From: Candidatus Zixiibacteriota bacterium
GTDB lineage: Bacteria; Zixibacteria; MSB-5A5; UM-FILTER-46-8
Assembly: GCA_014730175.1 (NCBI GenBank)
Contig: WJIR01000037.1
Coordinates: 1 to 34,123 of the forward strand
Length of the DNA: 34,123 nt
Direction: 5' to 3'
Of this stretch, positions 26,428 to 34,123 are shown piece after piece (the first letter of the stretch is position 1; each line of letters starts with the position of its first letter). Below the pieces are notes generated by a model that was not told the origin of the DNA, made no database searches, and saw nothing but the letters and a program-made list of their open reading frames with translations. Made by a program: the position numbers and the translations under genes.

Positions 26428-26455
26428 TGCTGTCGGGCGCCCTCACCCGACAGCA
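26428..26455. repeat. Palindrome between convergent galT and RM genes; shared with 21982-22003
   Basis: TGCTGTCGGG-cgccctca-CCCGACAGCA; related to GCTGTCGGGTGCCGTCACCCGACGGC in the D region. Confidence 0.65.
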
Positions 26456-26461
26456 TAGACA

Positions 26462-29400
26462 TTAAATTAAATCCTCTTCAATTCCGGGATATATTTCATC
26501 GATTTGCTTTTGGATTTCGATGGTTTTACTAAGCGCAGTGATTATACGGCAATAATGGGGAGCATCCTCCATATTTCGCCTGTCTTTTTTTCGGTCCTTG
26601 AGATATTTGTTCAATACCTGATAGCCCCCAATATAGTAGTTCCATACTTCGGGAGCCACACCCTCGAAGTACTTGTCTTTATTTAAATAAATGCGTTGTT
26701 CACTTTCGGCGTAATCGACCCTTTCAATGCGGTCATTATCGCCAGGGCCTTGATATTTGGCCATTGGAGTATCCAACAAGGGGCTTTTTAGCAAATGCAG
26801 AGTTGTGAGGATTTCACCTTTTTCAGCCATCGCTTTGAAAAGCTCATAATCGGAGGTGAACGGAACACGAGGAAAATCGATCTTCAAGTATTCAGCATAG
26901 GTTAATCGATATATATTGCTGTAAAATATGGCGTAGATGTAGTGAAAGATTTCTTCCGGAGTAAGTTTCTTATTATAAAGAGAGGTAATTTTATCCAGGA
27001 CACCAGAGGCAATATTCGGTTCTTTGATATCATTGTCTCCATCAAATATATCATTGTTCCGTTCATTTATTTTAGCATATAAAGGGAATTGGTAACTTGT
27101 CGTCTTTGAGGAAAGCATTCCATGCTCTGTAATGCTATCAGTCACAAAAGCGTGACTCCAGTCAATACTCAACTCTTCTCGTTTATGTGTTATCAGAGCA
27201 ATATTATCCTTTATCATGTTTTGCATTACTTCGTATCTCATGCGCTCAACCAATGACGAATGGTAAAAAATATATCGCTTATCGAAGGGGCGATATAATA
27301 TTTCCTGAATGCAGGATTCCCATTCCTCGATCTCACGTACTCGCTTGCGAGCCTGGTGTAGCGACCAACTGGATTTATCCTTAAGATCGAAAGCCCTCGC
27401 AATCACGTCATCGGATTGTGAGTTGTTTGTAAATTGGAGTATCCGGTTTTTAAGTTCATTTTTATCTATATCAATCACGAACTTATCCCTTGAGGTAACT
27501 ACACCGACGCTATTTATCGGGAAGATATCATTTATTCTATACCAATTAAGGTATTTCTTGATCTTATCTGTATCCCGCTTCACCAGGAAATAATATGGAG
27601 TCTGCGGTTTTATCTCGGCGTAATTTTCTTCGGAGAAATGGTTATTATTCAACCAGGCTTCTTTCTCTCTTCGTAGTCCATAAAGATCACGATGAAAAAC
27701 CTTTGTGGATTTCGGCTCTTTGTTTTTAATGAAGAGGGTAATTGCAACTCCCTGTCTGATATCAAAAACATTCTCATCCTTACCACCCTCAGGCGTCTTC
27801 TCCTTTTTAAGGCTATTACCATGCAAATCAATAACATAGATTTCATCAAAGCCTTTAATTAGGCTCTGGCGCATACCGCGGAAAGTCGGATTATCCAGAT
27901 AGCTATGGTTGGTTATCATCCCTACAATCCCACAACCGGATGTATGAATTTTCCATTGAGCGAAACGTAAAAACTTGACGTAGTCATCCTGAAGCCATTT
28001 GGGATTTTTCTCCTTTAGTTTTTCTCCATCGATTGTATAGTAACTCTGGGATCCCGCGACATCTTCCTTGAGAAGCTGTTCGGTCCAACCATTAAAGTTG
28101 GCAGATATACCGCTATACGGGGGATTGCCCATGATTACTAAGATCGGTTGTGACTTTTTGATTTTTCCCGCCTCTCGGCTTTCCTCGCTTAATGAGCGCA
28201 ATCCGGGAAGATCTACCTGCTGAATTTCCTCCATTTCGAGGGCATTAGTAAGGTACAGTTTAAATCGTTCGCTTTCCTCAAATTCGTACCCTAATTCAGC
28301 GAAAATGAATCCCATTTTCAAATGCCCTATAGCATACGGAGCCATCATTAGCTCGAATGCGTAGAAATCCTCCAAAACATGTCCCTTGATCCATCTGTTC
28401 AGGGCTCCGCTGCCATATTTTTCCCGGAATTCCTTTGCGGCTAACCGTATCGCTTCGGCGGGGAATGTTAGTGTGCCTCCTGCCGGGTCAAGCAGTTTTA
28501 CATCCTCGCTGGCAAGTCCATCGGCCAATCCGAAGCGGGATTTCAACAAGGAATGAATTGAACGGACAATGTAGCCGACTACAGCTTCCGGCGTATAATA
28601 AACTCCCCGTTTTTCCCTTATTTCAGGATCATAAGTTGATAGAAAGGTTTCGTAAAAGTGAATGATTGGATCATTTCCTTTGCCTGCCTGATAATATTCA
28701 TACAGAATCTTATTGACATCAATGGCATTTAGCACCGCAGCTATATCTTCGACAATGACTCGTAACGATTCGGGGGGATCTTCCAGTGATATGTATCTGA
28801 ACACATCTCGCAATATACCGATTGTATGGGGGATATGGTTGAACGCGATCGTTCGGTTGAAATCCTCCTTGGTTCTGGTTCTTGCGGCGAATAATCCATA
28901 GGTAATTGTTTGTGAATATAGATCTGCGAAACTTTCTTCTGTTAATTTGGGAATCAGGTAATCTCTAAAAGAGTGGTAGAATCCATGGATCTGCTTATGT
29001 CCTTTGCCATTCCTGTTGCCCAGTTCTACCGAAATTACTTCGTCGCGCAGAAAACGAGTACGTTTCGCTAATTCAACCGCCAGTGCTTTAGCAGTGCTAA
29101 TCCTCGGTTGACGAAATAGAAAAAACTTATCCAGAATCTCTTTGAATTGAGCCACATTTTCAACCGGTGGCGCGGCGCGCAATGATTTGACAAGTAGTGG
29201 GCGCGTAATTGCCGTCTGAGCGATCAGCTTTCCATCGCGATATAAACGGAACTCCGACAAATTGGTAAGTATAACATTAGGGAATGTGTCGCGATATCGT
29301 TGAAGTTGTTCATTTTCTTCTATAAGGTCAAGATTTGTGTTTGAAGGATCTTTCACTTCAATATATCCGGTTACGTGATTCTTGCCGTCCCAGATACGAA

Positions 29401-29584
29401 AATCAGGATTACCGCCTTCGGTTTGCTTTGGCAATATAGTAATATCGATATTCCGGATATCTTCGCTTTCCGCGTAGCGCTTGATCAGCTCCTCAAGATG
29501 CCCGTAATAACTCTCTTCCCGAGCGTCACCCTTGTTGGATGTCTTGATTATATGCGATAAATATTGTTCAAGCAGTTCCTTCAT
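26462..29584 (-). CDS. Single-chain restriction-modification enzyme (type IIG / type ISP-like, N6-adenine methyltransferase with N-terminal PD-(D/E)XK nuclease, no helicase)
   Basis: NPDFRIWDGKNHVTGYIEVKDP (PD..ExK); GVYYTPEAVVGYIVRSI; LLDPAGGTLTFPAEAI (motif I); ILVIMGNPPYSGISANF (motif IV NPPY). Confidence 0.88.
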   Translation of the reverse strand: MKELLEQYLSHIIKTSNKGDAREESYYGHLEELIKRYAESEDIRNIDITILPKQTEGGNPDFRIWDGKNHVTGYIEVKDPSNTNLDLIEENEQLQRYRDTFPNVILTNLSEFRLYRDGKLIAQTAITRPLLVKSLRAAPPVENVAQFKEILDKFFLFRQPRISTAKALAVELAKRTRFLRDEVISVELGNRNGKGHKQIHGFYHSFRDYLIPKLTEESFADLYSQTITYGLFAARTRTKEDFNRTIAFNHIPHTIGILRDVFRYISLEDPPESLRVIVEDIAAVLNAIDVNKILYEYYQAGKGNDPIIHFYETFLSTYDPEIREKRGVYYTPEAVVGYIVRSIHSLLKSRFGLADGLASEDVKLLDPAGGTLTFPAEAIRLAAKEFREKYGSGALNRWIKGHVLEDFYAFELMMAPYAIGHLKMGFIFAELGYEFEESERFKLYLTNALEMEEIQQVDLPGLRSLSEESREAGKIKKSQPILVIMGNPPYSGISANFNGWTEQLLKEDVAGSQSYYTIDGEKLKEKNPKWLQDDYVKFLRFAQWKIHTSGCGIVGMITNHSYLDNPTFRGMRQSLIKGFDEIYVIDLHGNSLKKEKTPEGGKDENVFDIRQGVAITLFIKNKEPKSTKVFHRDLYGLRREKEAWLNNNHFSEENYAEIKPQTPYYFLVKRDTDKIKKYLNWYRINDIFPINSVGVVTSRDKFVIDIDKNELKNRILQFTNNSQSDDVIARAFDLKDKSSWSLHQARKRVREIEEWESCIQEILYRPFDKRYIFYHSSLVERMRYEVMQNMIKDNIALITHKREELSIDWSHAFVTDSITEHGMLSSKTTSYQFPLYAKINERNNDIFDGDNDIKEPNIASGVLDKITSLYNKKLTPEEIFHYIYAIFYSNIYRLTYAEYLKIDFPRVPFTSDYELFKAMAEKGEILTTLHLLKSPLLDTPMAKYQGPGDNDRIERVDYAESEQRIYLNKDKYFEGVAPEVWNYYIGGYQVLNKYLKDRKKDRRNMEDAPHYCRIITALSKTIEIQKQIDEIYPGIEEDLI

Positions 29585-29710
29585 ACGATCACCGATATTA
29601 AATCTATATTAACGCGATAAATAAACAAAGTCAATTTATTATAGCTGATTGTTAACCTATAACGATATTGGCGAATAATACAAATTAATAAATCCTCCGG
29701 AATTTTCCAC

Positions 29711-29750
29711 AAAAAAACGGGCTTTCCGAGGAAAGCCCATTTTATTTTTT
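29711..29750 (-). terminator. Intrinsic terminator downstream of the sigma factor gene (possibly bidirectional)
   Basis: GGGCTTTCC-ga-GGAAAGCCC with T-rich flanks on both strands. Confidence 0.85.
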
Positions 29751-29768
29751 CGTTTATTCGATTGTATC

Positions 29769-30623
29769 TTAATTCAAATATGCTCTGAGCGCTTTGCTCC
29801 GGGATGTATGCCGGAGGCGTTTGATAGCCTTCTCCTTTATCTGCCGTACTCTCTCCCTGGTCAACCCGAATCTCGCTCCAATCTCTTCCAGTGTAAGAGC
29901 TTTTTCGTGGTTCAAGCCGAAATAAAGATTGATCACTTCCGCCTCGCGCGGTGTCAACGAACCCAATGCTTTACCGATCTCTATCTTGAGAGATTCATCC
30001 AAAAGGGTTTCGTCGGGAGACGGCTGGAACTCATCTTCCAGAATATCAATAAGGCTGTTATCCTCTGACACGGAAAAAGGAGCATCCAACGACAGGTGAG
30101 AATTCGAGATCTTCAAAGTATCTGATACTTCCATTTCAGACAATTCCAGTTCCCTGGCTATCTCATCAGGAGATGGTTCCCGTCCGTATACCTGCTCCAG
30201 TGACGAACTGATTTTACCGATTTTATGCAAAGTCCCCACCCTGTTTAAGGGAAGGCGAACAATGCGTGATTGCTCGGCGAGCGCCTGAAGTATGGCTTGA
30301 CGGATCCACCAAACGGCATAGGAGATGAATTTGAATCCGCGGGTCTCGTCAAATCGTTTGGCAGCTTTTATCAAGCCTATATTGCCTTCATTGATGAGGT
30401 CCGCTAATGACAGCCCCTGGTTCTGATACTGTTTAGCAACCGAAACCACGAAGCGCAGATTGGCTTTTGTCAGCTTTTCGAGGGCTATTTGGTCACCCTT
30501 CCTAATTCTTTTTGCCAGATCCACTTCTTCTTCGGGGCATATTAATGGTGTTTCTCCGATCTCTCGGAGATATAAGTCTAACGAACGGTCTTCGTCACGA
30601 TATCTACGCGTTTGCCTTGACAA
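29769..30623 (-). CDS. rpoD: RNA polymerase sigma-70 family factor (short RpoD-like, no region 1.1)
   Basis: DSL-like [104 protein letters not shown]-type region 4.2 ([21 protein letters not shown]); TTG start with AAAGGAG. Symbol is tentative. Confidence 0.9.
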   Translation of the reverse strand: MSRQTRRYRDEDRSLDLYLREIGETPLICPEEEVDLAKRIRKGDQIALEKLTKANLRFVVSVAKQYQNQGLSLADLINEGNIGLIKAAKRFDETRGFKFISYAVWWIRQAILQALAEQSRIVRLPLNRVGTLHKIGKISSSLEQVYGREPSPDEIARELELSEMEVSDTLKISNSHLSLDAPFSVSEDNSLIDILEDEFQPSPDETLLDESLKIEIGKALGSLTPREAEVINLYFGLNHEKALTLEEIGARFGLTRERVRQIKEKAIKRLRHTSRSKALRAYLN

Positions 30624-30720
30624 CTATATTCACTCTCCTTTGGATAAGATGAATAGAATGACGGAGTTATATATGATAATGAACTAAGTAATTTCTTACT
30701 CTTTAAACAAATAAGCAGTC

Positions 30721-32280
30721 TTAACGTTCCGGTTTTATAGCAATAAATCTTGTTGAGCCCCCGCTCCTTACGAAAAACGGAATAGCTTTAGTACGTCCCT
30801 CCAATTTTTCCGCAATCTCCATGAAGTCCTGTGTATTTTCCACGGTTTCACCGTTTATTTCGAGTATAACATCATCCTTATTCAATCCCTTCCGATCGGC
30901 TGAACTGCCAACTTCCACATCGGTGACTAACACACCCGGTTCCCAATCGATACCCATTCTCTCAGCCATAGTCCGGGTGAAAGTACGCACAGTAATCCCC
31001 ATCCATTCCGCATTATTCGGACCCTGTGCCCGACCCGGAGTGATATCCTGCAAGTTACCCATGGCTACGCTTCGATCGCCTAAGGTTACTCCAAGATCTT
31101 TCCGTTTCCCTTCGCGCAATACGTCCACCTCAACCTCTTCAAAAGGCGGAGTTTCGGCTACCAGGAATCGGAATTGATGAAGGTCGGTAACTTTTTTCCC
31201 GTCAAACCTTAATATAATATCACCGGCTTTAAAGCCTGACTCCTCAGCCGGAGAATCTTTGATTACTTCCTCGACCAGAACTCCTTCCGTGTTAGGAAGA
31301 TTAAATCCTTCGGCTAAATCCGGAGTAATCTCTCCTGGCCTTACTCCCAACCATCCTCTGGAAACCTGTCCTGTCGCTTTCAAGGCTTCAACCACCGGTT
31401 TAGCCATATTTATTGGAATAGCAAAACCGATTCCCACGCTGCCGCCGGTAACCGAGGCGATAGCCGAGTTAATACCGATCACTTCCCCTTTGATATTAAC
31501 CAACGGTCCGCCGGAATTGCCGCGATTAATGGCGGCATCGGTTTGAATATAATCCTGATAGCTGACCTGACTGCCGCCGAACATCAATCCCTTTCTACCT
31601 GTGGCGGAAATAACTCCAACCGTAACGGTTCGGTCTAATCCGAGCTGCGGAAAGGGATTACCGATCGCCATTGACCAATCGCCCACCAGGATTTCATCGG
31701 AATCCCCGAACCTGGCCACGGTGAGGTCGTCATCAGAATCGATTTTCAGCAATGCGATATCGGTTTCCGGATCTCTGCCCACGATTTCCGCTTCATATTC
31801 CGATGTATCAGAAAGCTTTACAAAAACTTTGCCCTTTTCCTGATCGGCATCCTGAACTACATGATTGTTTGTGATTATGTAACCATCCTTGCTAATTATA
31901 AAGCCGGATCCCAGAGATTGGCTTCGGCGGGGCTGCGGGGTATTATCTCTCGGCACCCCGAAAAAGCGCCGGAAGAAATCGTCATCCAATCCGAAATTAT
32001 GAAAATCAGTTCCCTCCTTTATCGATTCGGCTGAGATGTTAACCACTGCATCCTTAATCCGAGCAGCCACTTGCACGAACGGGCTGTGCCCATCGGAAGT
32101 TATCGGAAGAACTTCATTCACTAACTCGGCTTGAGTCACCTCGCTTTGCTGCGGCTCATCCGCTGTTAGCGCATCCGGAAGGGATAATCCGGAAGCAATA
32201 ATGATCCCCACAATAATAAATAATAGGGATGATAAACTGTATAACAAGAAACTTTTTTTGAATTTAATTTCATCCGCCAT
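30721..32280 (-). CDS. HtrA/Deg-family periplasmic serine protease with PDZ domains
   Basis: ITNNHVVQDAD, DIALLKID, NRGNSGGPLVNIKGEVIGINSAI; two PDZ segments (RGWLGVRPGEITPDLAEGF; AEWMGITVRTFTRTMAERMGI); SD CAGGAGTAGAACC-ATG. Confidence 0.95.
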   Translation of the reverse strand: MADEIKFKKSFLLYSLSSLLFIIVGIIIASGLSLPDALTADEPQQSEVTQAELVNEVLPITSDGHSPFVQVAARIKDAVVNISAESIKEGTDFHNFGLDDDFFRRFFGVPRDNTPQPRRSQSLGSGFIISKDGYIITNNHVVQDADQEKGKVFVKLSDTSEYEAEIVGRDPETDIALLKIDSDDDLTVARFGDSDEILVGDWSMAIGNPFPQLGLDRTVTVGVISATGRKGLMFGGSQVSYQDYIQTDAAINRGNSGGPLVNIKGEVIGINSAIASVTGGSVGIGFAIPINMAKPVVEALKATGQVSRGWLGVRPGEITPDLAEGFNLPNTEGVLVEEVIKDSPAEESGFKAGDIILRFDGKKVTDLHQFRFLVAETPPFEEVEVDVLREGKRKDLGVTLGDRSVAMGNLQDITPGRAQGPNNAEWMGITVRTFTRTMAERMGIDWEPGVLVTDVEVGSSADRKGLNKDDVILEINGETVENTQDFMEIAEKLEGRTKAIPFFVRSGGSTRFIAIKPER

Positions 32281-32700
32281 GGTTCTACTCCTGATTAACC
32301 ATAGTTTTTGGGAAAATTCTCAATTTACTTAAAAAACTATTGTTTGTCAACAAAATTCGATGTGTAATACGAATATCAGTGATACAATGTTCCAATTACC
32401 AAAGGTTAAACGCAAATATAATGCCCCCTGTTCCCAATTATATTGAAACGCAATTTATGTCATCCTACCGCTTTGCAGCTTATCAACACACAACGCAGAT
32501 TAAATCCAAAACAGTCAATGGATTTTTCACAATTCAACAGAAGTCTGCAACCATTTGCATAGAATTTCACGTATATTTGACTTGTAATTTTATTTCTCAT
32601 TAGTATTTCATGTAATTTCGTCATGTTGCCGGAATATATGGCACATAATGCCGATACATGCGTAATGGTTATATTCGAACTCTAATCTAATCAAATAAGA

Positions 32701-34123
32701 TTGACAATCCGTAAAATAAAAATAACTGCTATTATTCCCATCTTTGCTGTCCTGTTGCTTTCCAGTCAGGCAATTGCGTCGAGCCTGAGCGGCGTGGTTG
32801 TATCGACCAAAGGGGAGCCGGTTTTGGGCGCTACGGTTGAATTATCCCCACGGGGTTTGAAAATGTGGACTGATGAAGAAGGATTTTTCAAGTTTTCAAA
32901 GCTGAATTTCAGTGTCAGTAAAATCAGCATAACTCGAGTCGGTTACAAGAAGCGAACCCACGATTTAACCGAACATGAGAAACGAATCGGTTTCGTAAAG
33001 CTAATCGTTGAGCCTGTACCGGTAACTATGGAAGGGGTTATAGTCAGCGAAAAACGCAAACCGGGTGAATTGCGCAGGAAGCAAACGCCATCGATACGGG
33101 AACTCGAAGGGCGTCAGATCGCTCAAATCCCGGGAGCTAACCAGGATCTTCTTCGTTCTCTTTCCTATCTACCCGGAATAATCACCCGTTCAGATTTTTC
33201 GTCTCAACTATATGTCAGAGGGGGAGGTCCGGAGCAAAATTTAGTGCTAATAGATGGAATTATGATTTCAAGCCCATACAGGCTGGGGACTTTTGTCTCT
33301 GCGTTCAATCCCGATCTTGTCGAAAACATTCAACTGCTGCCCGGAGGATTTCCGGCTCAATACGGAAACCGGCTTTCTTCCGTGTTAGATATCGAATACC
33401 GAAACGGTAAACGCGATAGGTATCGCTTGATTTCAAATACTTCATTGATTAACACGTCTTCGGCTTTCGAGGGACCGTTGTTCGGCGAAAATGGAGGATT
33501 TGTGGTATCATTCCGAAGGACATATTATGATCTGGTATTAAATCAGATTGCAGATGACGATGTAGCCTTCCCTTACTTTTATGATTTTCAGTCTAAATTG
33601 GATTATGATTTCTCGAACAAACTCCGAGGTGAAATTCATTTCTCCGGCGCTACCGGAGGCTTTAAGCTATTGTCGGAAAGGGAGGAAGATGATCCTGAGT
33701 CACTGGATCTGAATCTGAGGGACGAAAGTGGGGATGGCTTGCTCTCATTCACCCTGGGATACCGCCCTGTGGACAATTTCGACCTGCGAACTCAGGTAGC
33801 GAGATTACATCGCAACGAGGAATTCATAATAGATGGAGATTTCGAACTTGATGTCGACATAAGCGGTCGCCGTAATTCGCTAAAACAGGATGCGATTTAT
33901 ACATCCAATAACGACAAGCACCGGCTTCTGTTCGGCTGGGAATACCACAACACCTACGCCGATTTCAGCTGGGAATTGGTCGCCGATGATTCCCTTAATA
34001 GAGACGTTCCTCCCGGAGATCAGAATATTTTCATGCCCAAGCAGGATACTTTCGATTATGAAGGGGATGAGATTTTCGGCGGCGGCTATTTAAGCTATGA
34101 GCATAGAAGCTGGGAAAATGTAC
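32701..34123 (+). CDS. TonB-dependent receptor with N-terminal carboxypeptidase-like regulatory domain (3' end beyond window)
   Basis: Open frame from TTG 32701: MTIRKIKITAIIPIFAVLLLSSQAIASSLSGVVVSTKGEPVLGATVELSPRG...; plug segment QIAQIPGANQDLLRSLSYLPGIITRSDFSSQLYVRGGGPEQNLVLIDGIMI. Not in the ORF track because no stop occurs before the window end. Confidence 0.9.
   Translation, partial: MTIRKIKITAIIPIFAVLLLSSQAIASSLSGVVVSTKGEPVLGATVELSPRGLKMWTDEEGFFKFSKLNFSVSKISITRVGYKKRTHDLTEHEKRIGFVKLIVEPVPVTMEGVIVSEKRKPGELRRKQTPSIRELEGRQIAQIPGANQDLLRSLSYLPGIITRSDFSSQLYVRGGGPEQNLVLIDGIMISSPYRLGTFVSAFNPDLVENIQLLPGGFPAQYGNRLSSVLDIEYRNGKRDRYRLISNTSLINTSSAFEGPLFGENGGFVVSFRRTYYDLVLNQIADDDVAFPYFYDFQSKLDYDFSNKLRGEIHFSGATGGFKLLSEREEDDPESLDLNLRDESGDGLLSFTLGYRPVDNFDLRTQVARLHRNEEFIIDGDFELDVDISGRRNSLKQDAIYTSNNDKHRLLFGWEYHNTYADFSWELVADDSLNRDVPPGDQNIFMPKQDTFDYEGDEIFGGGYLSYEHRSWENV

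Noticed and set aside
32340-32603. 87-aa plus-strand ORF between the Deg protease and the TonB receptor
   Set aside because: AT-rich intergenic sequence, no SD or domain; probably the upstream region of the divergent genes.
1-34123. CRISPR array, tRNA or rRNA genes
   Set aside because: No regularly spaced short repeats, cloverleaf or rRNA-like sequence was seen on either strand by eye; a tRNAscan/CRISPR search would be decisive.

Overview
The window is bacterial chromosome. The protein set (type IX-like 'YPNPFN ... GVYFYKL ... K' C-terminal tails, short RpoD-like sigma factor, TonB receptor) suggests a Bacteroidetes/FCB-like candidate lineage; this placement is inference. Core genes: tyrS, prfB (with the classical +1 programmed frameshift, which the ORF track misses), rsmI, nadE, ssb, galT, a sigma-70 factor and an HtrA/Deg protease. 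Accessory content: a paralogous lipoprotein pair, a cupredoxin protein, a GH5-like hydrolase, two near-duplicate DPM1-like glycosyltransferases, a SAM methyltransferase, a GT39-like protein, an HD protein, a small ORF coupled to a retropepsin-like protease, an M23 peptidase, a three-repeat secreted protein, a subtilase, PAP2, a single-chain restriction-modification enzyme, and a 5'-partial TonB-dependent receptor at the right edge. Two observations stand out. (1) A duplicated ~230-bp promoter plus structured 5' leader lies upstream of a glycosyltransferase and a methyltransferase; the two copies share TTGACA-N17-TAAATT and hairpins with pairing-preserving (including double compensatory) substitutions, and each ends in a small ORF with an SD. 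This is a candidate undescribed cis-regulatory RNA. (2) A family of ~135-270 bp intergenic MITE-like elements has terminal inverted repeats (CCCGGATAATTCATAAA-like) and apparent 4-bp CTAW/WTAG target duplications, with four clear copies and one composite. All calls are by eye; no searches or folding programs were run.
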